A program made the position numbers and the translations under genes. Below are positions 20,240-29,627 of a stretch of DNA of 64,000 nt, one piece after another. Where the stretch lies: assembly GCA_963169325.1 (NCBI GenBank), contig CAUJEY010000272.1, positions 18,457 to 82,456 of the forward strand, in the 5' to 3' direction. The notes under the pieces were generated by a model. The model made no database searches. It had not been told where the DNA came from and was given only the letters and a program-made list of their open reading frames with translations. This DNA is from Bacteroidota bacterium (GTDB taxonomy: Bacteria; Bacteroidota; Bacteroidia; Chitinophagales; Saprospiraceae). The number at the start of each line of letters is the position of its first letter. Within the stretch, counting starts at the first letter, position 1.

Positions 20240-21073
20240 CTACAATAAACTGTCATAAGCTTTCAAAAATACTTCCTCAAAAAGCGTTTTTGATTTGAAA
20301 TTTTTCAACGGCCGGCCGGCAAAAAGGTATACCGGCAGAAGGCCGCGAATCGCATTGGTCAAAAAAATCTCATCTGCGCTTTGGAGCGCTGCGAAAGTAA
20401 CGGGTTTCTCCTGAATGACAAAGCCTGCCGCCGCTGCGGCTGCCAGTAGCAAAGCCCGTTGCACCCCCGCAACACATCCTTCCGACAGCGGAACGGTACA
20501 CAACAAATCCTTTTCCCACCAGAATACGTTGCTGGAAGTGGCTTCACATATCCGGTCGTGCGAATTCAGGATCAAAGCGTCGTCCCATGCCCGTTTTTTC
20601 GCCTCCAGAGCAGCCACTACATACCGGACAGCATTCAGGGTTTTGAAACTGGAAAACGTATCGATCGGCAAACGTACGTCATCGGATACGCCCAGGGTAA
20701 TTCCCGGCTCCTGCCATTCAAACGAATTGGACGCCAGGGGTTGTGCCGTAATCAGGAATTGCGGCATATCGTCTTGCGGCAAATAAAAACCGCCGGGCGA
20801 CCGCCATACGCTGAGGCGGACGCGGGCATTGGGCGGGCAAATTTTTGATATTTCTTTCTGAAAAAACGGGACGCCCCACGCCTCCGGCACGTCAAATCCA
20901 AGGGCCGACAATCCAGCCGACAACCGGGCCCAATGGCGGTCCAGCAGCGGTATCTGACCGTCAAAAACCCGGAGCGTTTCAAAAAGTGTATCGCCGTACA
21001 ACAACGCCCTTTGGGTTTGTGTGAGCGCTTCCGGCAAATTTTCGCTGAGATGGGTATTAAAATTGACAGACAT
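20240..21073 (-). CDS. Class IV aminotransferase (PabC/IlvE-like)
   Basis: PLP enzyme of 277 residues, related to aminodeoxychorismate lyase, branched-chain and D-amino acid aminotransferases. YGDTLFETLRVFDG is the family N-terminus, K144 in SSFKTLNAVRY is the likely PLP lysine, and CEATSSNVFWW is the conserved cofactor strand. The pattern is nearer to PabC than to IlvE, but the branch cannot be fixed by eye. It ends 17 bases before the biotin carboxylase gene on the same strand. Confidence 0.85.
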   Translation of the reverse strand: MSVNFNTHLSENLPEALTQTQRALLYGDTLFETLRVFDGQIPLLDRHWARLSAGLSALGFDVPEAWGVPFFQKEISKICPPNARVRLSVWRSPGGFYLPQDDMPQFLITAQPLASNSFEWQEPGITLGVSDDVRLPIDTFSSFKTLNAVRYVVAALEAKKRAWDDALILNSHDRICEATSSNVFWWEKDLLCTVPLSEGCVAGVQRALLLAAAAAAGFVIQEKPVTFAALQSADEIFLTNAIRGLLPVYLFAGRPLKNFKSKTLFEEVFLKAYDSLL

Positions 21074-21158
21074 AATATCTGGAATAGTTTTTGATTTGCT
21101 CTTGTAATCGAGAGATTTCTGTTCTTTGCACCGGTTTTATCATAACTGCTTTTGTGAA

Positions 21159-22292
21159 ATGCGAGACGACATGCCTGATAACCGAGCAATTTTTTTCCCG
21201 GGGTTAAATGGATTACGTGCCATTGCTGCTTTGGCCGTAGTACTCTCACACACCACGGTGTACCTGGGGGAATTCAATCTGAACCCGCATATTATCGGAA
21301 CACTAGCCAACGGCAATCCAAAAGGTATTGACCTCTCGGATTTCGCAGTGAGTATATTTTTCGCGCTGAGTGGATTTTTAATTACTTACCTGCTGCTTGT
21401 TGAAGATCGTGCAGGCGAAATAAATATAAAGAATTTTTACGTCAGAAGAATACTTCGGATCTGGCCGTTATATTATCTATATTTTATTATCGCGCTATTC
21501 TTTATAAACATCTGGGGAATACATCATCCCAATTACACCAATTACTTCTATATTTTCTTTACGGCAAATGTACCCAAAATATTGCAGGAAAAATCCGACC
21601 TGCTTGGGCACTACTGGTCATTAGGTGTCGAGGAACAGTTTTATCTGTTTTGGCCGTGGGTGGTAAAAACCTGGGTAAAAAAATTAAATACTATCGCTAT
21701 TCTATTAATTATTGTTTTAATTGCAATAAAAACTATTGCACATTTGAACTTCCCTGAAACTTATTTTGAAGAAACCATGTATACCAACAGATTTGACTGC
21801 ATGCTGATTGGAGCGATGGGCGCTTTATTATTTTTTCAGAATAATGAATTATTTATCAAATTTTCCACACATATTTTAACTCAGATTGCAGCATGGGCAG
21901 CCATCTTTTTGGCCCTGATAAATAAATTTCATATTGCTAATATACTCAATCACGAGTTTATGAGCATCGCCACTGTATTGTTAATTATCGGTCAGATCAA
22001 ATCAAAAAACAAGATCATCAATCTGGACAGAGGCATTTTCGAGTTTCTGGGTAAAATCTCTTACGGGATCTATGTAATACACCCATTGATCATTTTCGGC
22101 CTTGCCCGGGTTTTTCTACTTTTTCTCGGCGAACCAACGGTATTACATTATATACTTGCCTATACCGGTGTGACGGGGTTAACCATTTTAGTCTCCCATG
22201 TTTCTTATCGATATATGGAAAAACCATTTTTAAAATTAAAGAGTCGGTTTACCACAGTAAAAAGTATGTCGTCCAAACAAAATGGAATATAA
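21159..22292 (+). CDS. Membrane acyltransferase, OafA/acyltransferase 3 family
   Basis: Integral membrane protein of about 378 residues with ten or so hydrophobic segments; it transfers acyl groups to surface glycans or other extracytoplasmic targets. Family signs are GLNGLRAIAALAVVLSH near the N-terminus, the FYVRRILRIWPLYY loop, and HYWSLGVEEQFYLFWP. No SGNH domain is attached. The gene is clearly richer in A and T than its neighbours and uses many ATT, AAA and TTA codons, so recent transfer is possible. A second ATG at 21171 is also a plausible start. Confidence 0.88.
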   Translation: MRDDMPDNRAIFFPGLNGLRAIAALAVVLSHTTVYLGEFNLNPHIIGTLANGNPKGIDLSDFAVSIFFALSGFLITYLLLVEDRAGEINIKNFYVRRILRIWPLYYLYFIIALFFINIWGIHHPNYTNYFYIFFTANVPKILQEKSDLLGHYWSLGVEEQFYLFWPWVVKTWVKKLNTIAILLIIVLIAIKTIAHLNFPETYFEETMYTNRFDCMLIGAMGALLFFQNNELFIKFSTHILTQIAAWAAIFLALINKFHIANILNHEFMSIATVLLIIGQIKSKNKIINLDRGIFEFLGKISYGIYVIHPLIIFGLARVFLLFLGEPTVLHYILAYTGVTGLTILVSHVSYRYMEKPFLKLKSRFTTVKSMSSKQNGI

Positions 22293-22300
22293 AACTGCAT

Positions 22301-23284
22301 TTATTTCAAAAACAAACTGCCGGCTTCCTTAACAATGTTTTCATCGCGTTGAAAAATAGCATAATTGAAACCCGGGTGCAGGCTGTAGGCGCCATGCCTG
22401 CCTCTTTTATCCAATACGACATACCCAATTTGATTGTCAGCAGCATCCTTCGGGTATTTGCGGGCCAGCCGGCGGATCACTTCTTCGGCTGCTTTTTGCG
22501 GATGTTTACCGCGGCGCATTTCTTCGACAATTAAAAAACTGCCCAGGGTTTTCAGCACGAGTTCGCCCAAGCCCGTTGCCGCGGCGGCACCCACTTCATT
22601 GTCGGCAAACATACCTGCGCCGATAATCGGGCTATCCCCTATCCTTCCGCGCATTTTGAAGGCCATACCACTGGTCGTACAGGCCCCGGCGATACGTTGC
22701 CTGGCATCCATCGCCACTATTCCAATAGTATCATGCCGTTCAATGTTGATAACGGGTTTATATTCGGATTTTACCTTCCACTCCTCCCAGGCTTTTCGGG
22801 CCGTTTCGGTAAGCATATTTTCTTTTTGAAATCCCTCGCTCAGGGCAAATTGCAAGGCGCCTTCTCCGGCAAGCATCACATGCGGCGTTTTTTCCATGAC
22901 CCGGCGGGCAACGCTGATTGGGTGCATGATATGTTCCAGGAAACCGACCGAACCGGCATTGCCAAATTCATCCATAATGCAGGCATCAAGCGTGACATGG
23001 CCGTCGCGATCCGGAAAACCGCCATAACCGACACTGGTATCATCCGGATCGGCTTCCGGGATACGCGCCCCGGCTTCTACGGCATCCAATGCCCGGCCGC
23101 CGTTTGATAAAATTTGCCAGGCCGCAGCTGTTGCTTCCCGGTTGTCCCAGGTAGCGATCACTACCGGGAGGGCACCCTTTTCTGGACGTTCAAAAAATCC
23201 GGCTGTTTTGGCCCATAAATCGCCGGAGCCGGCAACCATGGCGCCGAGTAAGGAATTTTGGAGAAACTGACGACGTGTTTTCAT
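22301..23284 (-). CDS. N4-(beta-N-acetylglucosaminyl)-L-asparaginase family protein
   Basis: N-terminal nucleophile hydrolase of 327 residues that cleaves asparagine-linked GlcNAc or similar amides after self-processing. The cleavage site HDT puts the nucleophile at T186, followed by IGIVAMD; GRIGDSPIIGAG and ATGLGE complete the active-site loops. The start MKTRRQFLQNSLLGA has a twin-arginine-like signal, so it is probably exported folded. The stop lies 8 bases from the stop of the convergent acyltransferase gene. Confidence 0.9.
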   Translation of the reverse strand: MKTRRQFLQNSLLGAMVAGSGDLWAKTAGFFERPEKGALPVVIATWDNREATAAAWQILSNGGRALDAVEAGARIPEADPDDTSVGYGGFPDRDGHVTLDACIMDEFGNAGSVGFLEHIMHPISVARRVMEKTPHVMLAGEGALQFALSEGFQKENMLTETARKAWEEWKVKSEYKPVINIERHDTIGIVAMDARQRIAGACTTSGMAFKMRGRIGDSPIIGAGMFADNEVGAAAATGLGELVLKTLGSFLIVEEMRRGKHPQKAAEEVIRRLARKYPKDAADNQIGYVVLDKRGRHGAYSLHPGFNYAIFQRDENIVKEAGSLFLK

Positions 23285-23360
23285 CAATATAATTTCGTTT
23301 GAAAAGGAAAAAAAAGAGAACGGGCGCCAATGCCTATTTTTGCAAAAAATCGGTTCAAAA

Positions 23361-23768
23361 ATGAGCAATACCCACTCAATATCATTTAGAATTGTTGTTT
23401 TGCTATGGACTTGCTCCTTACTTTCAGGGGCTTGTCAAAGAAAAAGTCAGGTAGAAGACCCCGGAGTTTGGAAAAAAATCAGCCTTGATTTCAAGCGGAT
23501 TGATCCTGATGGACTGGCCGGGCCAAGCGGCGGCAAGGTAGCAGTACACTACGAATTTTGCCTGCCTATGGATGAAAAGTATTGGAAAAAGGTTCAAAAA
23601 ATTGACAAAACCGCTCAAAAAAATGCCGGCTCCGCCGGGCGTATTGGCTGCAGGAAAGATCAATGGCTTATTATTGGATCTACTCATCAGTCCAATTACC
23701 TGCGCGTGCTGTACGAACTGGCATCACAACCCTACATCGAAAAAATTCAGGAAACCTTTTGGGAGTAA
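23361..23768 (+). CDS. Small lipoprotein, unknown function
   Basis: A 135-residue protein with a lipoprotein signal peptide: hydrophobic stretch then LLSGAC, so the Cys near residue 24 should be lipidated. The mature part is Lys-rich with several Cys. I do not recognise the family. A TATTTTTG at 23335-23342 fits a -7 element. It ends 5 bases before the cation efflux gene. Confidence 0.65.
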   Translation: MSNTHSISFRIVVLLWTCSLLSGACQRKSQVEDPGVWKKISLDFKRIDPDGLAGPSGGKVAVHYEFCLPMDEKYWKKVQKIDKTAQKNAGSAGRIGCRKDQWLIIGSTHQSNYLRVLYELASQPYIEKIQETFWE

Positions 23769-23773
23769 ACACC

Positions 23774-24811
23774 ATGACAAACCCTACCGCTTTAGTCAAT
23801 ATCCGGGTACAAACGCTGGTCGTTATCATTTCCTGCCTGCTGTTCGGCATCAAATTACTCGCATATTTTCTCACGGAGTCTGTAGCCGTTCTTACCGATG
23901 CACTGGAAAGCACCGTGAATGTAGTGACCGGTTTTACAGGACTATACAGTCTGAAAATCGCCGCCCGCCCGCGCGATGAAAATCATCCGTACGGCCACGG
24001 AAAAGTGGAACTTATATCGGCTTCTTTTGAAGGCATTCTTATCCTGGTTGCCGGGTTGATCATCATCTACGAAGCAATTGCCAACCTGCTGCACCCGCAT
24101 GCGCTCCGTGATCTGGATTATGGCATCGCGCTCATTCTGATCACAGCCATTGCCAACTATGTGCTCGGGTGGCATTGCCTTCGCATTGGCAAAAAAAATC
24201 ATTCGGTCGCCCTGCAGGCAAGCGGAAAACACTTGCAAACGGATACCTGGAGCACCCTGGGGATTGTGGTCGGTTTGGTGCTGATCCAGTGGACCCAACT
24301 GAGCTGGATTGACAGTATGGTGGCTATCCTGTTCGGTATTTTAGTTATTGTGGAAGGGGCTAAAATTATACGGCAAACCATAGCTGGTATCATGGATGAG
24401 GCCGACATGGATTTGTTGCAAGAGGTAATCCGGGTATTGAATACCTCCAAACCGGATAACTGGATAGATTTGCATAACCTACGTATTATCAAATACGGTG
24501 CTATTTTACACCTCGATTGCCACCTGACCGTTCCCTGGTATTTTAACGTGAACCAGGCCCATGACGAGGTAGACCACCTGGACCGTATCATTCGCGCGCA
24601 TTTTCCCAGATCGCTGGAAATGTTCGTTCATATCGACGGCTGTGTACCGCCGGTCTCCTGCCGGGTATGCCCGGTGGCCAATTGCGCGGTGCGGCAAAAA
24701 CCGTTTGAAAACCGGCTGGAATGGACCTTTGAAAACCTCACGCTGAATCAGAAGCACGGATTGCCGGATTCGCCGGAAGAGCAGCACGGGCAACGAACAG
24801 GTAATAATTGA
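23774..24811 (+). CDS. Cation diffusion facilitator transporter
   Basis: Metal/proton antiporter of 345 residues that exports Zn, Fe, Mn or similar ions from the cytoplasm. Six membrane segments and the family motifs TDALEST in segment 2, HPYGHGKVE in the loop and KHLQTDTWST in segment 5 are present. In segment 2 the usual HxxxD/DxxxD reads DxxxS, so selectivity may differ. The C-terminus is unusual in adding a Cys-rich CRVCPVANC stretch. ATG 23774 has GGGAG upstream. The 3' end overlaps the convergent methyltransferase gene by 74 bases. Confidence 0.9.
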   Translation: MTNPTALVNIRVQTLVVIISCLLFGIKLLAYFLTESVAVLTDALESTVNVVTGFTGLYSLKIAARPRDENHPYGHGKVELISASFEGILILVAGLIIIYEAIANLLHPHALRDLDYGIALILITAIANYVLGWHCLRIGKKNHSVALQASGKHLQTDTWSTLGIVVGLVLIQWTQLSWIDSMVAILFGILVIVEGAKIIRQTIAGIMDEADMDLLQEVIRVLNTSKPDNWIDLHNLRIIKYGAILHLDCHLTVPWYFNVNQAHDEVDHLDRIIRAHFPRSLEMFVHIDGCVPPVSCRVCPVANCAVRQKPFENRLEWTFENLTLNQKHGLPDSPEEQHGQRTGNN

Positions 24812-25415
24812 ATATACCGGACTTTTTGATCAAAATCGTTCGTTCGATCCCCAACCCGCGAGTCGTCAGCATTTTTGCATATTCTGCACAGGTAAACTGA
24901 TGCGGGTGAAGAATATCTGCGGGTAGCCGTTGGAATAAATACCTAATCCAGTGATAATTATGCGCATCAACGGAGAGCAACAAATAGCCCCCGGGCTGAA
25001 CCAGCGCCACAAGCCGGTCGAGGCTGCCCTCCAAATTGGCAACATGATTGATGGCATTTTGCCAAAAACCCACATCGCACCGTTTTGCCGTAAAAAACGA
25101 CTCCAACGTCTGGCTGAAAAACCGCACGTAAGGATAGTCGGCCGGCTGGAAATGTGGCAACATACCGGCATACTGATCAAGCAAAGGGTCAACTGCATCC
25201 ACCTTGTAATCGTGCAGGATCGTAAAAATGCCCGCCGGGCCGCAACCGGCGTCCAGCACCCCGGCCCCCGGCGATAACCGGAGCCCGCTATTTTTCAGAA
25301 AATCAAGCCAATACGTCTTTTTCCAACGGAGATATTCAGATTTATCGCGGGAGTTCAGGTAGTTTTTCCACCAGCGCAGTTCGAAAAATTGGGCACAACG
25401 CCATCGCAAGTTCAT
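24738..25415 (-). CDS. Class I SAM-dependent methyltransferase
   Basis: A 225-residue Rossmann methyltransferase with the SAM loop VLDAGCGPAGIF (motif I), AVDPLLD (motif II) and FWQNAINHV (motif IV region). The substrate is unknown. Upstream in-frame codons extend to 25586 but do not look like family sequence, so the ATG at 25415 is used. Its last 74 bases overlap the end of the cation efflux gene on the other strand; both frames look coding there. Confidence 0.85.
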   Translation of the reverse strand: MNLRWRCAQFFELRWWKNYLNSRDKSEYLRWKKTYWLDFLKNSGLRLSPGAGVLDAGCGPAGIFTILHDYKVDAVDPLLDQYAGMLPHFQPADYPYVRFFSQTLESFFTAKRCDVGFWQNAINHVANLEGSLDRLVALVQPGGYLLLSVDAHNYHWIRYLFQRLPADILHPHQFTCAEYAKMLTTRGLGIERTILIKKSGIFNYYLFVARAALPANPAIRASDSA

Positions 25416-25517
25416 GGATAAGATGTTAATGTTGGTGGGGGCAAAGATAATTTCACTACCTTCGGGTTTCGTAAAATCGAATGCTCTTCCGGTTTTTGCC
25501 AAATTAATTTGAATTTT

Positions 25518-26297
25518 ATGAACGGCCTCCGTCCATTTGTTCTGCCAGTGGCGGTACTTTTTTTCGCCCAGGCACTTGTCGCACAAAATGACATCCGGGT
25601 GTTTGTGGAGGAAATACTCACACCTACTTCGATTTCAGAAGGCGCCACGGTAACGTATTTCATTCGTTTTCAGAATACGGAAGACGATACGGTGTACCAG
25701 GTAATTCTGCGCGATACACTGGATCCCCGCTTGGATATCAATACTTTTTCAATGGTAGATTGCAGTCATACCTGCCAATTGGTGCGAGACGGCAGCAATA
25801 TCATTCGATGGTATTTTGATGATATATATTTGCCGGACAGTGCCAGCGCCGGCCCCAATTCTGTGGGTTATGTCATTTTCACCGTACAACCCAAACCCTT
25901 TCTCGCGCCCGGCCAAACTATCCTCAACCGCGCCTGTGCCACTTTCGACCAAACCGTTTCCATCTGTACAAATGAAGCGATCATCCGGATCGAATATGAG
26001 GCAGCCAATGTCGATCAACCCGGCGATGAATTTTCCTTAAAAATTATTCCAAATCCTAATCACGGATTTTTCGAAGTGCGTTCCTCTACCGACACCGGCA
26101 ATCAGCCAAATCACACCCTGGCTGCCGAGTGGTGGATATCTGACATTACCGGCAGAGTCGTTTGGGACGGCAGAGCCGAAAATATAGCGGCGGTAAGCAA
26201 CCAGGTCTTACTGGAACGCCCCGCGCCGGGGCTTTATCTCTTATGGGTGAAAGAAGCGGGCAGGCTCCAGGTGAAAGAATTCGCTATAATTCGTTAG
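25518..26297 (+). CDS. Secreted DUF11-like protein with T9SS sorting domain
   Basis: A 259-residue exported protein: signal peptide at 1-22 (ending ALVAQ), one conserved-repeat domain of the DUF11 type (about 25-160; SEGATVTYFIRFQN, VILRDTLDP), and a type A T9SS sorting domain (FSLKIIPNPNHGFFEV to the end). The T9SS CTD begins near residue 178. Role on the surface is unknown; such domains are common in Bacteroidota surface adhesins. It begins divergently from the methyltransferase gene, 102 bases away. Confidence 0.85.
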   Translation: MNGLRPFVLPVAVLFFAQALVAQNDIRVFVEEILTPTSISEGATVTYFIRFQNTEDDTVYQVILRDTLDPRLDINTFSMVDCSHTCQLVRDGSNIIRWYFDDIYLPDSASAGPNSVGYVIFTVQPKPFLAPGQTILNRACATFDQTVSICTNEAIIRIEYEAANVDQPGDEFSLKIIPNPNHGFFEVRSSTDTGNQPNHTLAAEWWISDITGRVVWDGRAENIAAVSNQVLLERPAPGLYLLWVKEAGRLQVKEFAIIR

Positions 26298-26324
26298 TGT
26301 TATTGTTCACCCGTTTCGGAGCAA

Positions 26325-27569
26325 TCAGGAGGCATGTTCCTCCTGTTCCGCATGTGTTTTGAACGGATGCCGTGGCATCCATTCTTCCACCGGCTTCAGG
26401 TAATCAAGTATGGTTCCGGAGAATTTGTTCATCAATTGATTTTGGTGCCGCAGGTAACAATACAAATCATGGGCCTCCGCGCCGACCGAACTTTTTATTT
26501 CCAGCGCCGTACGGGCAAAAACCACAGTATGACAACCTGACTCAATGCCGAGTCGTACAATATCGTACAGGACATTCAGATACAGTTGATAGTCATGATT
26601 AATCTCCTTGTCGTAGCCCAGAAAATGGGCTTCCAGTTCCTTTCCGTTCTGTATTGTGGTAAAAAAGGCAACCAGCCGGTTGTCGAGGTAATAACCAAAA
26701 AGGCGAAAATGTGCCGGCAAATCCTGCTTGAGGGCAGGTAGATATTGCTCGTTGAGGTCTACCATGTTGAAGCCGGCGTTGTTGGCAATTTCGCGATACA
26801 AGGCGTACATCCTGGGTAATTCGCGTTGAATATCAGCCAATGCCAATTCTTTTTTAACGATCCCGTCGGCTTTTTTAAAAGCGCGTTTCACCCGGGTCCG
26901 GTATTTAGTGGACATCGCGCCGAGGTATTCGTCAAAATTATGGAAGGGCAATTGCAAGACCATATTCGGTTGAATGACAAACTCGAAAAAGCCCTTATTC
27001 ACCAGAATTTTCCCCTGCTCCCGGTGTTCGGGGGCGATATCTTTAACCAGAATGACCGGCATTTTTATCCCGTCTCTTTCCGCCGTTCGCGCCACTTCGT
27101 TCAGGGCCTGTTCCAGCATAAGAGCAGCCTTTTCGGCAGTAATTTTCTGGTAATCAAACCAGTATCCATGTTCGCCGGTGAGGAGCATATTCCCACAAAT
27201 CAAAATATCGGCGGCCATTTTGCCGGCTACCCAACGTTTGAACCACTTTGCCAAACCGCCGAAAAAACAAGGCTCTTTTGCCGGCTGCTCCAACTCGTTG
27301 ATATTGTCATCTCCTTTAAAAAACTTGATCTGACACAACGCAACACCAACTGGGGCGTCGCCCCGGTAAAAAACCAAATATCCGAACCGCATACCTACCG
27401 GCGGATTACTTTCCAGGATAGCCAGGTATTCGCGTTGCAGAAAAATATCATGCGCCGGCGCAGCTATATCCCAATCGCGGCCGGCGGCCTCAATGGAGCG
27501 AAAATAGCAGTGCCGGTAGGCCGCATTTACGGTGGAAACATCCGTTACCTTCAGGGTGAAATCGGGCAT
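26325..27569 (-). CDS. FemAB/GNAT-like aminoacyl or acyl transferase
   Basis: A 414-residue protein resembling the FemAB-related GNAT-fold proteins of the peptidogalycan/DUF482 group. The centre has KYRTRVKRAFKKAD and a later LVAFFTTIQNGKELEAHFLGYD pattern, with an acceptor-binding fold. Substrate unknown; no signal peptide. It lies about 65 bases from the pyrophosphatase stop. Confidence 0.72.
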   Translation of the reverse strand: MPDFTLKVTDVSTVNAAYRHCYFRSIEAAGRDWDIAAPAHDIFLQREYLAILESNPPVGMRFGYLVFYRGDAPVGVALCQIKFFKGDDNINELEQPAKEPCFFGGLAKWFKRWVAGKMAADILICGNMLLTGEHGYWFDYQKITAEKAALMLEQALNEVARTAERDGIKMPVILVKDIAPEHREQGKILVNKGFFEFVIQPNMVLQLPFHNFDEYLGAMSTKYRTRVKRAFKKADGIVKKELALADIQRELPRMYALYREIANNAGFNMVDLNEQYLPALKQDLPAHFRLFGYYLDNRLVAFFTTIQNGKELEAHFLGYDKEINHDYQLYLNVLYDIVRLGIESGCHTVVFARTALEIKSSVGAEAHDLYCYLRHQNQLMNKFSGTILDYLKPVEEWMPRHPFKTHAEQEEHAS

Positions 27570-27634
27570 ATATTAAAATCGACAATAGTGAACTTACGGC
27601 AAAGAAAAACAGGAACCCGGATAAATGGTTGCCG

Positions 27635-28177
27635 CTAATCCGTTAATTGCCATTTTTTAATCTCTTCGATGGCCGCCCGTTCATCAGCCCAGCCCATTAC
27701 TTTCATCACGCCCAAACCATCGTAATACATAAAATACAACTCCAAAATATGGCGAATAGTACTATACTGCTGTTGAAAATCATGCCAATTGTCGGCCCGG
27801 ATAATCCGGAGCGCCGGATCGGTCGGAATCGCCAGCACTTTATTGTCGGCCTCGCCTCCATCTTCAAGCATCAATAAACCGATCGGAATTACCTCCAGCA
27901 CCGTACCCGCAGGCTTCGACTCTGCAAGCACCAGCACATCCAGCGGATCGCCATCACCGCCGCGAATCTGGTCCATTTTGGTAGATGGAATGAATCCATA
28001 ATTGACCGGATAAGATAAAAAATCGATCATCCTCGGCTTGCCATCGCGAAGGTCGGGCCGGATATGGCCTGATTCCTTGTCGATTTCAAACTTCCGGTTG
28101 GTGCCGGCTGCAATTTCAATGACCGCATTTAAGTGTCCGGATTCGGAAAAGGTCGGGTGATGCAGGAGATTGGGCAT
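27635..28177 (-). CDS. ppa: Inorganic pyrophosphatase
   Basis: Family I soluble pyrophosphatase of 180 residues that hydrolyses PPi from biosynthetic reactions. EIDKESG, the metal-binding DGDPLDVLV loop, YPVNYGFIP and the C-terminal WADERAAIEEI agree with the family. The true start is MPNLLHHPTF at 28177; an earlier in-frame ATG would add about 30 residues translated from the TTGGTTATTGG repeat, which is probably not coding. Confidence 0.92.
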   Translation of the reverse strand: MPNLLHHPTFSESGHLNAVIEIAAGTNRKFEIDKESGHIRPDLRDGKPRMIDFLSYPVNYGFIPSTKMDQIRGGDGDPLDVLVLAESKPAGTVLEVIPIGLLMLEDGGEADNKVLAIPTDPALRIIRADNWHDFQQQYSTIRHILELYFMYYDGLGVMKVMGWADERAAIEEIKKWQLTD

Positions 28178-28191
28178 TGATTTGTTGATTC

Positions 28192-28301
28192 GTTGATTTG
28201 GTGATTGGTTATTGGTTATTGGTTGATTGGTTATTGGTTGATTCGTAGCTGACATCTTGGTAACCATTCAACCAATAACCAATCAACCAATAACCAATCA
28301 A
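28192..28301. repeat. Inverted gene-end repeat of TTGGTTATTGG words
   Basis: Words like GATTGGTTATTGG are repeated at 28203-28243 and inverted at 28262-28301. The stop codon of the PLP enzyme gene (28298-28300) is part of the right arm, so the repeat begins at the stop codon. It sits between two minus-strand genes and likely terminates the upstream one. Confidence 0.88.
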
Positions 28302-29461
28302 AGCGCCTCAAGGGCTTGTTCTAAATCCTCCCATAGCCAGTCCGGGTCTTCCAGGCCGATATAAAAGCGGCAAAAAGTCCAGGGCAGTGACGGTTCCGGC
28401 TTGCCGGGGATATGATAAAAACCGATGCTCGGCATGATCAGCGATTCGTGTCCGCCCCAGGAAACGGCCATCAAAAAACGTTTCAGGCGGTGTACAAAGT
28501 TTTCCATCTGTTCAGCGGATTCCGTTTTGAACTGCACGGAAAACAAGCCGCCACAACCTCGCATTTGTTTTTTCGCCAGTTCCAATTGCGGAAAACTGTG
28601 GTGAAACGGGTGCCAAATTTGCGCCACTTTGGGATGATGCTCCAGTTTTTCAATCAACGCCCGGGCGCTTTCGTCAGAACGTTGTAACCGCAGGGGCAAG
28701 GTGCGCAGGCCGCGGATCACAAGTGCTGCGTCATGCGGGCCGAGTATACCGCCCAGGGTCATCAGTTCCGATTCGAAAATCTTCTTTACCATCTGTTTGC
28801 TCGCACACAATACCCCAACTACCACGTCCGAATGTCCGTTGAGATATTTCGTGCCGGAATGAACCACAATATCGATTCCGAAGGCTGCCGGATTTTGATA
28901 AATGGGAGAACAGTATGAATTGTCGATAATCGTAACCAGGTCATTCTCCTTTGCCAGCGCGGCGCAGGCGGCCAAATCCTGGCAGTCAAAAGTCATGGTA
29001 TTCGGACTTTCCAAAAACAACACCCGGGTGTTTGGACGGATGGCAGCACGAATATTATCTACGTCCGTACCATCCACAAAGGTATGCTCCACGCCAAAAC
29101 GGGTCAGAAATTTGCGCAGCAGGGCTGTTGTCCAGGAGTAAGGCGATTTCTGACACACGATGTGGTCGCCCGCCTGAACATTACCGATCACTGCGGCAGC
29201 GATGGCGCCCGCGCCGCTGGAGAACACAAGCGCGTCTTCGGTACCCTCCAGGGCCGCCAGTTTTTTGCGCAAAATTTCTACCGTCGGGTTATTGCCCCTG
29301 CTGTACACATGGTTTTGCAGTTCATCGGCAAATACCTTTCGAAAGGCAACCAGATCGGGAAAAACGAAATTGCTCGATTGGATCACCGGCGGGGCCACCG
29401 CCTGGAAATATTGCTCCCGGTCTTCACCGAGATGGGTCAGGATATCGCTGAGTGAAGGCAT
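28298..29461 (-). CDS. Cys/Met metabolism PLP-dependent enzyme (cystathionine gamma-synthase/lyase type)
   Basis: Type I fold PLP enzyme of 387 residues acting on cystathionine, homoserine esters or methionine. The PLP lysine is K205 in SGTKYLNGHSD; YSRGNNPTVE and SSGAGAIAAA bind cofactor and substrate; LGGILGPHDA and ALVIRGLRTLPLRL are typical. The specificity (MetB, MetC, or gamma-lyase) cannot be decided by eye. MPSLSDIL at 29461 is the preferred start; a few upstream codons come from the AATGTGGTC repeat. Confidence 0.88.
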   Translation of the reverse strand: MPSLSDILTHLGEDREQYFQAVAPPVIQSSNFVFPDLVAFRKVFADELQNHVYSRGNNPTVEILRKKLAALEGTEDALVFSSGAGAIAAAVIGNVQAGDHIVCQKSPYSWTTALLRKFLTRFGVEHTFVDGTDVDNIRAAIRPNTRVLFLESPNTMTFDCQDLAACAALAKENDLVTIIDNSYCSPIYQNPAAFGIDIVVHSGTKYLNGHSDVVVGVLCASKQMVKKIFESELMTLGGILGPHDAALVIRGLRTLPLRLQRSDESARALIEKLEHHPKVAQIWHPFHHSFPQLELAKKQMRGCGGLFSVQFKTESAEQMENFVHRLKRFLMAVSWGGHESLIMPSIGFYHIPGKPEPSLPWTFCRFYIGLEDPDWLWEDLEQALEAL

Positions 29462-29468
29462 TTTTTTG

Positions 29469-29622
29469 AATGTGGTCAATTTTTGAATGTGGTCAATGTG
29501 GTCAATGGGAACAATGTGGTCAATATTTTAATGTGGTTCAATGTGGTCAATGTGGTGTGTACTCTCTGCTAGCCCTATTGACCACATTGTTCTCATTGAC
29601 CACATTAGAAAATTGACCACAT
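29469..29622. repeat. Inverted gene-end repeat of AATGTGGTC words
   Basis: Tandem words AATGTGGTC (29469-29556) are inverted as GACCACATT (29579-29622). The right arm ends 5 bases from the stop of the peptidase gene; the left arm abuts the start of the PLP enzyme. TTGACCACATT words recur near 31905. Confidence 0.88.
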
Positions 29623-29627
29623 TTATT

